Positions 1 to 7,406 are shown, numbered from the stretch's first letter. The stretch: DNA of 8,706 bases from Candidatus Poribacteria bacterium (GCA_002729015.1 PBVO01000094.1:93581-102286); one strand, 5' to 3'. Made by a program: numbers and translations. The notes: generated from the letters alone by a model not told the origin.

Positions 1-390
1 GTTACTAATTCTTATATTCGATTCAGTAATGGCGTTCACGGTTACAACACAGTTGGAATTGGTTCAGAGTTTGAGGTTAGTGGTACTAATGGGAAACTTA
101 GAATTCTCAATGATGGTTTGGGTGCTCAGTTGCGTCGAGTCAGCGAAATTGATGGAACTTTGAAAGAAGTAGATTTCCCAAAAATTGATCGAAAAAGTGG
201 GACCCAAATGGGAATTCTCGATATTGCTGAAGCCTTGGATCAAAACACAGAAACAAAAGGGCCGATTCACCTAGCTCGACGAAGCCAAGAAATTATGATG
301 GCAACCATAGAATCCCACCGGTCGGGTGGTGCAAGGGTGAGTCTTCCCTTGGAAAATCGGTCTCTGTATGTCGGTCGACCTGATTGGTAA
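1..390 (+). CDS. Gfo/Idh/MocA-family oxidoreductase, C-terminal part (5' end outside window)
   Basis: The frame is open from base 1 to the TAA at 388-390, giving the last 129 residues of a longer protein. The piece looks like the C-terminal substrate-binding/dimerisation half of Gfo/Idh/MocA oxidoreductases. A beta-rich stretch (IRFSNGVHGYNTVG, then FEVSGTNGKLRIL) fits the open sheet where these proteins compare a mutant or ligand-bound 'G.kG.l' strand. The tail HLARRSQEIMMATIESHRSGG followed by ARVSLPLENRSLYV matches the family's final helix and the 'eS...g..v.LP' ending. The NAD(P)-binding Rossmann half and the EKP-type catalytic motif would be upstream and cannot be checked. Family members oxidise or reduce sugars, inositols and similar polyols with NAD(P); the substrate here is unknown. 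The gene converges on rlmN, 111 bases away. Family assignment is fairly confident, function is not. Confidence 0.7.
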   Translation, partial: VTNSYIRFSNGVHGYNTVGIGSEFEVSGTNGKLRILNDGLGAQLRRVSEIDGTLKEVDFPKIDRKSGTQMGILDIAEALDQNTETKGPIHLARRSQEIMMATIESHRSGGARVSLPLENRSLYVGRPDW

Positions 391-451
391 GTTTTTTATA
401 CTCGGCAATCATATAGAAAAGAGATTTAGAAGTTGTACTACAGATATTGTT

Positions 452-475
452 ATTGCAACCTAAGCAATTATTTTT
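452..475 (+). terminator. weak candidate intrinsic terminator after the oxidoreductase
   Basis: ATTGC (452-456) pairs with GCAAT (464-468) around a 7-base loop and is followed by TATTTTT. It lies about 60 bases after the stop at 390, in the 111-base convergent gap before rlmN. The stem is only 5 bp and AT-rich, so this is tentative. I see no better hairpin for the rlmN side in the gap. Confidence 0.3.
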
Positions 476-501
476 AACATAAGCTTGAAAAACCTTATAG
501 A

Positions 502-1566
502 TTAAACTTTTTGAGGATTAGGAGGCAATCTTTTGCCTGTTTTTTCGTAAATTGTTCGGAGTTGACCACAAGCCGCTGCGATGTCTCGACCTTTGCTGTA
601 TCGAATTGGAGCTACGCGATGATGTTGGGTTAATATATCGCGAAACTGTTCGATTTGGCTCACTTCCGGCCGGCACAAATCTGAACCTGAAATCGGATTG
701 AATGGAATCAGATTGATCTTACAACGGAGGCCTTTCAGGAGACGGCATAAATCTTCGGCTTCTGTTAAACTATCATTGACTCCTTTTATTAAAACATATT
801 CGATAGTAGCTGGTGTTTGAGTAATTTCTACCCAAGAACGGAGTGCAGACAGAAGTTGGTCAATTGGATAACTGTGGTTAATAGGCATTAGTTTAGCCCG
901 AATTGTGTCATTGGTTCCATTTAAGGAAAGCGCTAATTTACAACCTAGCCCTTCATGTGCTAATTGGTGAATACGGGGTGCAAGGCCAACAGTTGAAATA
1001 GTAATGCGTTTGGGGGACATGCCAATTCCATCAGGATCTGTAAGTATCCGTACAGCTGACACAACCTGCTGATAGTTAGCTAAAGGTTCACCCATACCCA
1101 TAAAAACAACATTGGTGATTTGAGTAGTTAAAAACTGTTTTTTAATGGCCAGAAACTGGTCTACGATTCCCTCTACAGGTAAATTGCGAAAGAATCCCAT
1201 CTGGCCAGTTGCACAAAAAGCGCAATTCATAGCACAACCGACCTGAGATGACAAACAGATGGTATTTCGATTACCATCCGGCATGAGAACAGCCTCGACT
1301 GATTCGCTATTTGCAACTTCAAGCAAAAATTTGGTTGATTGATCGCTCTTTGATTCTGATTGTGTTTTCAGATTAGCCTGACTAATCCACACTTCTGATT
1401 TAAGTTTTTGTCGAAGTTGAGCAGGTAAGTTCGTCATCAGATCTACATCCGTAACGTTTTTCTGGTACATCCAAGCCCAAATTTGGCTGGCTCGATATGT
1501 AGGTTGTTTCCAGCTTATTACATACTGAATGAGTTCTGATTTGGATAGTGTTTTTAAGTTAATCAT
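502..1566 (-). CDS. rlmN: RlmN, dual-specificity 23S rRNA A2503 / tRNA A37 C2-methyltransferase
   Basis: This 354-residue radical-SAM enzyme adds a methyl group to C2 of A2503 in 23S rRNA, and in the family also of A37 in some tRNAs, in the cytoplasm. The iron-sulphur motif CAMNCAFC gives C111, C115 and C118. FMGMGEP (about 155-161) is the SAM-binding motif. The C-terminal AAACGQL holds C333, matching the second catalytic cysteine that carries the methyl intermediate or resolves the adduct. E91 in SVEAVLMP matches the conserved glutamate before the cluster. The N-terminal accessory domain (Y24-R26 and Q28-W30, then DLMTNLPAQLR) is also typical, and length is normal. The PFNP..G motif separates it from most non-RlmN radical-SAM proteins. 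Cfr is the alternative, but the clear housekeeping context and CGQL ending favour RlmN. The ATG overlaps the TGA of the TPR gene by 4 bases (ATGA) with little Shine-Dalgarno sequence, so it is probably translated by coupling. It is the last gene of the mazG-TPR-rlmN unit. Confidence 0.96.
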   Translation of the reverse strand: MINLKTLSKSELIQYVISWKQPTYRASQIWAWMYQKNVTDVDLMTNLPAQLRQKLKSEVWISQANLKTQSESKSDQSTKFLLEVANSESVEAVLMPDGNRNTICLSSQVGCAMNCAFCATGQMGFFRNLPVEGIVDQFLAIKKQFLTTQITNVVFMGMGEPLANYQQVVSAVRILTDPDGIGMSPKRITISTVGLAPRIHQLAHEGLGCKLALSLNGTNDTIRAKLMPINHSYPIDQLLSALRSWVEITQTPATIEYVLIKGVNDSLTEAEDLCRLLKGLRCKINLIPFNPISGSDLCRPEVSQIEQFRDILTQHHRVAPIRYSKGRDIAAACGQLRTIYEKTGKRLPPNPQKV

Positions 1567-2561
1567 CTTTCGTTCGGAACCAAAAATCGCGCCAACTCGG
1601 GATGATTCCTGATAGATTCGAAGGCGGGTTCAACCTCGGCGAGTGAATAAAAACTAGAATCGTTGTAGAACGCTAGCTCGAGGTATTGTACAGAACGTTC
1701 CAAGTCATTCTGGTCGGCTAATAATACGGAAAAATTATACTGAGCACTTGCGCAATCAGGATTCAAGTCCAAAGCACTTTGAAATGAATTACTGGCCTGA
1801 TCACAATCTTTCAATAGATAATATGTTTTGCCAAGTTCCACATAGGTCTCGGGAACATTCGGTGTTAAATTGAGAACTTTGTCGTATGTTTCTACTGCCT
1901 GTTCGTAACGACCCAAATGATTATACGCAGTTGCTAACTGTAGGTATCCCTGTGGATCTTCGGGTAGTGTATTGACAACGATTTTATATTGGTCAATTGC
2001 GCTTTCCCCTTCTCCTTGCGACAGATAAGATGCAGCTAGGTAAGATCGGACATCCATTCGAAGTGGATCTAGTTCGATAGCTTGAAGATAGCTGTCATTG
2101 GCCTGATCTTTCCGACCGGCTCTTTGGTGAAGTTGGCCTAAATGGATGTAAGTTGCGACGCTGTTTGCATCTGCATCCAGTGAAGCTTCAAATTTTTCAA
2201 TTGCTTTTTCTTCATTGCCAATTCGTTCGTATAACTGAGCAAGCTCGTTAAAAAAACGCAGATCAGAAGTTTCAAATTCGGTTAACATTTCATAAGCTTC
2301 AATCGCTTCTTCATAGCGACCACATCGAGCTTGTAAGATGGCAATGTTTTCCATTGCTGTTGTATTCTGAGCATCGAGTTCTATGACACGCTGATAGCAG
2401 CCGATTGCCATATCGTAATTTTGCCGAGAACGATAACCTTGCCCACGTCTCAAAAGATCTCGAACATTACGCTTTTTAGAAAAAATCAATTGAAAGGCCA
2501 AACCGAAAATAATAGCCAGTAGAGTAAAGGAAAAAATTAGGTTTACTAAACCTTGGCTCAT
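1563..2561 (-). CDS. membrane-anchored TPR-repeat protein
   Basis: The protein has 332 residues. A single hydrophobic helix at about 6-28 is followed by KKRNVRDLLRR, so by the positive-inside rule the bulk of the protein faces the cytoplasm. About eight tetratricopeptide repeats follow from about 35 to 300. They show the expected pattern of small residues and an A..Y/F..al...P ending, for example YLQLATAYNHLGRYEQAVET at 206-225. TPR arrays are protein-binding scaffolds; the partner is not evident. The topology recalls LapB/YciM, but the C-terminal rubredoxin-like cysteine pairs of LapB are absent, so I do not use that name. The ATG overlaps the mazG stop by 4 bases, and its own stop overlaps the rlmN start by 4 bases. 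No Shine-Dalgarno sequence is visible before the ATG, which supports coupling. The family is certain and the function unknown. Confidence 0.9.
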   Translation of the reverse strand: MSQGLVNLIFSFTLLAIIFGLAFQLIFSKKRNVRDLLRRGQGYRSRQNYDMAIGCYQRVIELDAQNTTAMENIAILQARCGRYEEAIEAYEMLTEFETSDLRFFNELAQLYERIGNEEKAIEKFEASLDADANSVATYIHLGQLHQRAGRKDQANDSYLQAIELDPLRMDVRSYLAASYLSQGEGESAIDQYKIVVNTLPEDPQGYLQLATAYNHLGRYEQAVETYDKVLNLTPNVPETYVELGKTYYLLKDCDQASNSFQSALDLNPDCASAQYNFSVLLADQNDLERSVQYLELAFYNDSSFYSLAEVEPAFESIRNHPELARFLVPNER

Positions 2562-2890
2562 TCGTCGGATTGGTTTTGTTGGTGCCTAACTCGGTCGCGT
2601 TTGCTTTTTTTCTCTATTGATTGATGAAAAGCTGTTTCTAAATCAATACCCGTTTGGTTAGCTAAACATATCAATACAAATAGAACGTCGGCTAACTCCT
2701 CCGCTAAATCTACATCCCGATCAGACTCTTTAAAGCTTTGGTCACCATATCGACGAGAGATAATTCGAGCGACTTCACCTACTTCTTCTGTTAGAATCGC
2801 CATATTGGTCAGCTCTGAAAAGTAACCGAACCCAATATCTTGAATCCAATCATCCACTATTTTTTGATATTCGTTCAAGTTATATTTCAC
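2558..2890 (-). CDS. MazG-like nucleotide pyrophosphohydrolase
   Basis: This is a 110-residue, single-domain all-alpha NTP pyrophosphohydrolase. Family members hydrolyse (d)NTPs to NMP and pyrophosphate with Mg2+ and are thought to clear damaged or excess nucleotides. The metal-binding pattern is present: TEEVGEV gives E35, E36 and E39 (EExxE), and LAEELADVL gives E64/E65 and D68 (ExxD). The later K94-K97/R98-D99 stretch resembles the conserved basic tail. Its size matches short forms such as B. subtilis YpjD and not the two-domain E. coli MazG. Translation starts at GTG (2888-2890); upstream in the same frame there is no ATG, GTG or TTG before a TAA. No clear, well-spaced Shine-Dalgarno sequence precedes it, but a 6-codon frame ends in a TGA that overlaps this GTG. 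The stop overlaps the TPR start by 4 bases. A toxin-antitoxin role is not implied: no MazEF partner is present. Confidence 0.88.
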   Translation of the reverse strand: MKYNLNEYQKIVDDWIQDIGFGYFSELTNMAILTEEVGEVARIISRRYGDQSFKESDRDVDLAEELADVLFVLICLANQTGIDLETAFHQSIEKKSKRDRVRHQQNQSDE

Positions 2891-2973
2891 CTTTGGAAAT
2901 TTCGCATTGTAAATCCGAGTAATGCTGAATGCTATTATTTAGTTGTTAAGCTCTAACTGATGGCAGTTTATCT

Positions 2974-2987
2974 ATTATACTATTATA
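2974..2987 (-). promoter_or_regulatory. possible -10 boxes for the mazG-TPR-rlmN unit
   Basis: Two perfect TATAAT hexamers lie on the minus strand at 2987-2982 and 2979-2974, in the 103-base gap after the ABC gene stop. The better-placed one would give a leader of about 75 bases before the mazG GTG. The matching -35 sequence is poor (TTATTT at 17 bases), and the area is simply AT-rich, so read-through from the ABC gene is equally possible. Confidence 0.3.
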
Positions 2988-2993
2988 AGAAAC

Positions 2994-4442
2994 CTAAAAT
3001 AATATTTTTTTCATATCTTGTGAAGGAACACCATCAAAAATTAAGCGTCCTTCTTTTAAGCATAGTACACGGTCAGCATACTGTGTAGCCAAACCGATGC
3101 TATGTGTTGAAAACAAAAAAGATGGGGCTTCATCTGGACGATGGCTATCAATGAATTGATTAACTTGAGTTAGCGTTTTTTGCAGATTGTTGAAATCTTG
3201 ACCTGTGGTCGGCTCATCCAAGATTAAGAGTTGAGGTTGGCTAGACAAGTTTGCCGCAATCGCCACACGCTGACGTTGCCCTTGAGATAATGCAAAGGGA
3301 TTCTCTTCAGATAAATGCCCCAAATCGAAATTAGTTAAGATTTGATCAATGGTATTGTTCGATCGAGCAGATTTTTGCTTAGTATGCTCATAGCCAAAAG
3401 CAATTTCCTGTCGAACTGTTTGTGCTTGCAGAATCAAATCAGAATTTTGAAAAACAATACCAATTTGGCCAATCGCATCTTTAAGCCTCCTTATAGAATA
3501 GCCATTTAAGGAAATATAACTCTTTTTGTCCGTCAGTGGTAACATTCCACATAAACAGTGCAGTAAGGTTGTTTTTCCTGATCCATTCCGACCCATTAAG
3601 GCTACTTTTTCACCTTTTCCAATTTCAAAGGAGATTTGAGATAAAACTTCTTTATCCGGATTTCGATAGCCAAAATTCAGATTGAAGACAGACACAGCGG
3701 ATTGCCTATTTTTAATTATTATTTTATCTTTTTTTGGCTTTGTTGACGATAATGTATGAGTAAGTGGTAGGCTCTCGTTTTCCACAACGGTCCGATTTGT
3801 TACTTGCCAAAATCGGTTGGCAAGTTGTTCTACTTCCTCTATCTTGTGTGTTACCAACACAATAGTTAAGCTGGATAAATTGAACTTGAGTTCCTTTAAG
3901 GAAGTTAAAACTTGTTGGCTAGCCAAAGGGTCGAGATAACTGGTCGGTTCGTCTAACAACAAAACCTGGGGTTGTAGAGCAAGTAGGCTTGCTAGTGCTA
4001 CCCTCTGTTTCTCTCCACCAGAAAGTGTACTGGTATCGCGGTACCGAATCTGTGTTTCCGAGGTGAAACCAACCAAAGATAGAGCATGATCAATTCTTTG
4101 GTTAATTTGGAGCGCTGGGACACCAAAGTTTTCGAGACCGAAAGCAACTTCATCTTCTACTGTAGTACAGAACACCTGATCGTCAGGGTTTTGTAATAAA
4201 GAAGCGACCTTAGGCCCTACTGATGTCTTATTTCCAATTTCTATCTGGCCATTAGTGGTTCCACTGTCTATATTAAGTCCACCCATGGAACGAAGAAAAG
4301 TTGATTTCCCACTACCTGTGGGACCTGTTAGTAAAATAAAATCGCCATCATAAGCTGATAATCGAACGTTTTCTAGTGTCGATTGATGACGACCGTGGTA
4401 AGTGAAAGAATAATTAGAAATTGCGATCGTTTGCAGATTCAC
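2994..4442 (-). CDS. ECF-type ABC transporter ATPase, two nucleotide-binding domains fused (EcfA-EcfA')
   Basis: The 482-residue protein contains two complete ABC ATPase domains. Domain 1 (about 1-225) has Walker A GPTGSGKST at 40-48, Q-loop Q84, signature LSGGEKQR at 140-147, Walker B LLLDEPT at 161-167 and switch H199. Domain 2 (about 248-482) has GRNGSGKTT at 284-292, Q332, signature LSQGQRQR at 385-392, LLILDEPT at 405-412 and H447. The stretch QNPDDQVFCTTVEDEVAFGLEN after the first Q-loop is typical of CbiO/EcfA ATPases, as is the TTGQD after the second Walker B in fused forms. Such proteins drive uptake of vitamins, cobalt, nickel or similar substrates with an EcfT membrane protein and an S component. 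Neither is in the window, so the substrate is unknown. All catalytic residues are intact. The start is GTG at 4440-4442: an in-frame TAA lies immediately before it and there is no nearby ATG. No clear Shine-Dalgarno is seen. GH88 ends 38 bases upstream, so the two are likely co-transcribed. Confidence 0.9.
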   Translation of the reverse strand: MNLQTIAISNYSFTYHGRHQSTLENVRLSAYDGDFILLTGPTGSGKSTFLRSMGGLNIDSGTTNGQIEIGNKTSVGPKVASLLQNPDDQVFCTTVEDEVAFGLENFGVPALQINQRIDHALSLVGFTSETQIRYRDTSTLSGGEKQRVALASLLALQPQVLLLDEPTSYLDPLASQQVLTSLKELKFNLSSLTIVLVTHKIEEVEQLANRFWQVTNRTVVENESLPLTHTLSSTKPKKDKIIIKNRQSAVSVFNLNFGYRNPDKEVLSQISFEIGKGEKVALMGRNGSGKTTLLHCLCGMLPLTDKKSYISLNGYSIRRLKDAIGQIGIVFQNSDLILQAQTVRQEIAFGYEHTKQKSARSNNTIDQILTNFDLGHLSEENPFALSQGQRQRVAIAANLSSQPQLLILDEPTTGQDFNNLQKTLTQVNQFIDSHRPDEAPSFLFSTHSIGLATQYADRVLCLKEGRLIFDGVPSQDMKKILF

Positions 4443-4480
4443 TTATTACTGCAAATATGTAAGTCTGGTTGGGATAGTTA

Positions 4481-5872
4481 TCAAAAAAAGGTTGGGTATG
4501 GCTTATTTTCAATTAACCGCCATAACAGTAACCCCAATTCTCGAGCATGGTAATCTCCCCACATTGAAGACTCGCCAGATGGAACTGATTGTCCTGCTGA
4601 GATGTAATCCCAACCATTAGGTCGGTGATAAACTGAATGCAGAATTAATCCTTGGTGATTGTTTGATTCAGATAGGTACGGTACCGAAAATAATGTGTCA
4701 GCAATGGTTAGGCCAGCTTGAAAATATTTAGTTGCTAGATGATTGCTCTGGTCTTTTGATTTGAGATAGCAACCGAGGCGTACCAGCCCTTGAGCAGTAA
4801 TAGCAGCAGCAGAGCTGTCGACAGGTTCCCAAGGATTATAGGGGTCAGATCTTTGGTCTAGATAATTATCGCTCATTTGAGATAACCCTGGAGCACCGGT
4901 ATCCCAGTATGGCACACCGTCAGCGGCACTGTTATCGAGATAGAAATCAGCAGTAGCTAGCGCAGACCTAGTCATCCATTCTACAATGGTATCAATTGAA
5001 TCAAATTGGTCTATATCTGATTTATGTAGATCTGTATCCTGCAATGTGGCAAAAAATTCTAATTGTTCAGCATAACCCGTTATAATCCAGGCTAAACCAC
5101 GAGTCCAAGTGCTGAATGGTGAGTATCCCTGCTGGGTACTCGGACATCGATAATTACCATCGTTTGTATTGAAAATTGACTCATGTACCACTCGGCCTCG
5201 CAAATCGTAAGTATCTCGACCTTCACCATAGTATACGTTGTAAAGAGCTGTAGTCTTTGCGTGTTGGATTAGCCGACTCATGAGCGAAATCTCTTGATCT
5301 CCTTCACCCATCAGGACGTGCCCCAACTGATGCCCGACAGCCAAAATGCGTAGTGAGCGAATGGTATCAGAAAATAAGGAATGTGGTCCATTGAAAGAAT
5401 AAATGAAACCAAGACCGTTTTTGATGTTTGTCCATCGGCTAGCTTGTACCGCTGCAGAAGTTTTGAGTGCTAATTCACAGAAATGTCTTTGCCACCCTTC
5501 ATCATCTATTCGATTTTCGAAGATTAATCGACGTAAATTACCATAAGTAGAAATATTATTGAATCCATGATCATGAACACCAATATGAGAAACATGAGTA
5601 GCCATTTTATCAATTGTCTGTTGTTGACCAATTTCCAGAAACTTTTCTTCTCCAGTCACATCATATTGTATGATCGCCGAACCAAATTGAAACCCTTGTG
5701 TCCACTCGGTCCAACCTCTTGTAGTATAGGTACCATTCGATGTAAAGACCGGTGTACCATCAGAAGGATCCCAATTTTTTTCAATGTCTAAGATCTTTTG
5801 TCCCGATAATTCAAACAATCGTTCAATTTTTGGTTTTAGATAAGAAACTGATAAGTTATGGTTTATCTTCAT
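4481..5872 (-). CDS. glycoside hydrolase family 88 protein (unsaturated glucuronyl/rhamnogalacturonyl hydrolase type)
   Basis: The protein has 463 residues from the chosen start. GH88 enzymes cut the 4,5-unsaturated uronic acid from the non-reducing end of oligosaccharides made by polysaccharide lyases, by hydrating the double bond. Family marks are clear: VHDHGF (D101), FSDTIRSLRIL (D169, the position of the catalytic Asp in 'DTMMN' of Bacillus UGL), RGLAW (258-262), VDSSAAAITAQGL (from 351) and WGDYHARE (438-445), close to the usual WGDYfy.E ending. Length is slightly above the usual 370-400. There is no signal peptide, so it is cytoplasmic and needs imported substrate. I place the start at ATG 5872-5870 and not at the in-frame ATG 13 codons upstream, because GGGAGG (5886-5881) sits 8 bases before it and a TATAAT overlaps the upstream ATG. 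The exact sugar is unknown. Confidence 0.9.
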   Translation of the reverse strand: MKINHNLSVSYLKPKIERLFELSGQKILDIEKNWDPSDGTPVFTSNGTYTTRGWTEWTQGFQFGSAIIQYDVTGEEKFLEIGQQQTIDKMATHVSHIGVHDHGFNNISTYGNLRRLIFENRIDDEGWQRHFCELALKTSAAVQASRWTNIKNGLGFIYSFNGPHSLFSDTIRSLRILAVGHQLGHVLMGEGDQEISLMSRLIQHAKTTALYNVYYGEGRDTYDLRGRVVHESIFNTNDGNYRCPSTQQGYSPFSTWTRGLAWIITGYAEQLEFFATLQDTDLHKSDIDQFDSIDTIVEWMTRSALATADFYLDNSAADGVPYWDTGAPGLSQMSDNYLDQRSDPYNPWEPVDSSAAAITAQGLVRLGCYLKSKDQSNHLATKYFQAGLTIADTLFSVPYLSESNNHQGLILHSVYHRPNGWDYISAGQSVPSGESSMWGDYHARELGLLLWRLIENKPYPTFF

Positions 5873-5880
5873 AAGTCCCG

Positions 5881-5886
5881 CCTCCC
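5881..5886 (-). promoter_or_regulatory. ribosome binding site that fixes the GH88 start
   Basis: GGGAGG on the minus strand lies 8 bases before ATG 5872-5870. It falls inside the coding sequence that would be used by the upstream ATG at 5911, which has no Shine-Dalgarno sequence of its own. This strongly favours the shorter protein. Confidence 0.8.
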
Positions 5887-5909
5887 AACTCTGAGGGAGT
5901 AAGTATAGC

Positions 5910-5915
5910 ATTATA
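5910..5915 (-). promoter_or_regulatory. probable -10 box of the GH88-ABC transcript
   Basis: A perfect TATAAT lies on the minus strand at 5915-5910. Transcription would start near 5903, giving a leader of about 30 bases that contains the GGGAGG site. I find no good -35 hexamer at 16-18 bases, so an activator or alternative sigma factor is possible. Confidence 0.4.
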
Positions 5916-6439
5916 CGCTTCGACTAGAGAAGGTATATAATTATGCTACGATATCAGGCGTTTAATTAAAAGATAACGAATTCAAAAATTTTAGTAGTAG
6001 TTTCAGTTAATCTGACCTCAAACGATTTACTTTCACCTAATAACCATTCTAGGGTAATCCTTCTTATACTATAAGTATTACAATCATGTTTTACTACCTA
6101 TATCTTTTGAATATTTAGCTTCATTACGTAGAAAAATTTGGTATTCCTAATAAGTGATGGATTACAATCCAATTATGTGGAAAGAATTGAGCTGATTATC
6201 TTCTACTTCCTAAGTTTAGTTATGGACTTTTAAATGGCACGTCTGATGCCAAATTGACTGATTCATTCAATGAAATTAGTTATTACTAGTGCGTTCGTTC
6301 GTATTAGTTTCCTAAATCAATTGATTAACTTATGAAGTTAGAGAAATACAATTTCTAGTTTGTTAAATCTAATGATGAGCATCCATTCAAGATTGATCGT
6401 GCAATGCATGAGTAACTGTTGGTTACATGGTCCATTTAT
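5916..6439. other. gene-free divergent spacer
   Basis: This AT-rich stretch has no open frame longer than a few dozen codons and no recognised RNA gene. Small structures are present: a hairpin with arms TGGCA/TGCCA at 6235-6251 (7-base loop, not followed by a strong T-run), and a near-perfect palindrome TTCATT-C-AATGAA at 6262-6274. A 12-codon frame at 6157-6195 starts MDYNPIMWKEL, resembling the start of ABC-2 permeases, but nothing follows it. The stretch could be a decayed region or hold regulatory sites; I cannot tell which. Confidence 0.5.
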
Positions 6440-6469
6440 GTGATCGGAAGTTTAACAAAATAGTATAAT
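6440..6469 (+). promoter_or_regulatory. likely promoter of the HEAT-repeat lipoprotein gene
   Basis: A perfect TATAAT at 6464-6469 lies 28 bases before the ATG at 6498. A weak -35 (GTGATC, 6440-6445) is 18 bases upstream. The transcript leader would be short, with GGGGGA at 6486-6491 as ribosome binding site 6 bases before the ATG. Confidence 0.5.
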
Positions 6470-6497
6470 ATTGTATTAGCTAGTTGGGGGATTTGAG

Positions 6498-7406
6498 ATG
6501 GAAAACTGTGTTTTCAAGTTGATAAGAAACCTGTTGCTCATCTACTTGTTGGTTTTAGCCAGTTGTTGGCAAGAACCAGAAATCAAGAGTCTAATCCAAG
6601 ATTTGGGGCGTAAGACTCCAGTATTTATGGGATCTACACCTCGCAGCCGCGCAATACATGATTTGCAAGAAATAGGAGAAGGCGCCATACCTGAATTGAT
6701 AAAAGCGCTGGAAGATAAAAACCCAGAAGTTTGCACTGGTGCAACGATAGCATTAAGCAAAATAGGATACAACGTTGTTCCCTTTCTGATTCAAGCATTA
6801 CAAAACCCATCGGTCAAATCTCTAGCGTTGGACACTTTTGTATTGATCGGAAAAGGAGCCTTACCCGATCTAATAGAAACATTAGAAGATAATAGATCAG
6901 ACCTTCGTTCTGCTGCAGCTGAGGTCTTAGGAAGAATTGGGTCCGAGGATCCTGAAACAATAATGGTCTTGTGGAAATTAGAAAATTCTACACGGAAATT
7001 TTTGACATCTAATCGACAGGCTTTTGGTCAGACTAACCCAACTGAGTCTGCCAGAGCATTAGAGAACATTATCCCGGCTCTAACAGAAGCTCTTCAAGAC
7101 TCAGTTCCAAAAGTTCGTGCCAATGCGGCTGATTCTTTAGTACGGATTGGTACACCTGAAGCCATTGAGTCAGTGCTACCTGTTCTCAAACAGGCATTAT
7201 GGAGTGAAGACCCAGTCACACGAGCCAATGTTGCCAATACTTTGATAGCAATTGGTACACCTGAAGCCGTAGAACCAGTGCTGATGCTTCTCAGACAATC
7301 ATTAAAAAATAATAATCCATCCGTTCGTTCCAATGCAGCCAAATTATTCGAAAAGATAGGAACTCCCAAAGCGCTGAAAATACTTCAGGAAGATACCGGT
7401 GGTTAG
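6498..7406 (+). CDS. HEAT-repeat lipoprotein
   Basis: The protein has 302 residues. A signal peptide with basic n-region (KLIR), hydrophobic core LLLIYLLVL and lipobox L-A-S-C at 20-23 predicts a lipoprotein anchored through C23. Mature sequence from about 50 forms HEAT-like repeats (PBS-lyase type): about 60-90, 91-118 and 119-148, then an insert at about 149-186, then 187-218, 219-253 and 254-288. Each ends in 'a...L..IG'. The last three are nearly identical in layout and 35 residues long. HEAT arrays bind proteins or ligands; the partner is not evident and there are no cysteines placed for a chromophore or cluster. The gene stands alone with its own likely promoter, divergent from GH88. 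An ATG with GGGGGA 6 bases upstream supports the start. I regard the fold and lipidation as good inferences and the function as unknown. Confidence 0.85.
   Translation: MENCVFKLIRNLLLIYLLVLASCWQEPEIKSLIQDLGRKTPVFMGSTPRSRAIHDLQEIGEGAIPELIKALEDKNPEVCTGATIALSKIGYNVVPFLIQALQNPSVKSLALDTFVLIGKGALPDLIETLEDNRSDLRSAAAEVLGRIGSEDPETIMVLWKLENSTRKFLTSNRQAFGQTNPTESARALENIIPALTEALQDSVPKVRANAADSLVRIGTPEAIESVLPVLKQALWSEDPVTRANVANTLIAIGTPEAVEPVLMLLRQSLKNNNPSVRSNAAKLFEKIGTPKALKILQEDTGG
7113..7373 (+). repeat. 105-bp tandem repeats inside the HEAT gene
   Basis: ATTGGTACACCTGAAGCC occurs identically at 7146-7163 and 7251-7268, and a diverged copy (ATAGGAACTCCCAAAGCG) starts at 7356. The spacing is exactly 105 bases each time. 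A second marker, GTTCGTGCCAATGCGGC at 7113, recurs as GTTCGTTCCAATGCAGC at 7323, which is 210 bases away. The repeat equals one 35-residue HEAT unit, so the array grew by in-frame duplication. Confidence 0.8.

Noticed and set aside
64..270. 68-codon frame on the minus strand opposite the oxidoreductase
   Set aside because: It lies wholly opposite a well-supported coding frame, has no ribosome site and no family resemblance.
2558..2890. MazG as part of a MazEF-type toxin-antitoxin system
   Set aside because: No toxin or antitoxin neighbour; the gene is coupled to a TPR protein and rlmN, as a housekeeping gene.
5567..5791. 74-codon plus-strand frame inside the GH88 gene
   Set aside because: Antisense to conserved GH88 sequence and without recognisable product; a shadow.
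6542..6772. minus-strand frame opposite the HEAT gene, and a similar one at 7094-7369
   Set aside because: Both mirror the repeat codons of the real gene; their repetitive residues come from the HEAT repeats.
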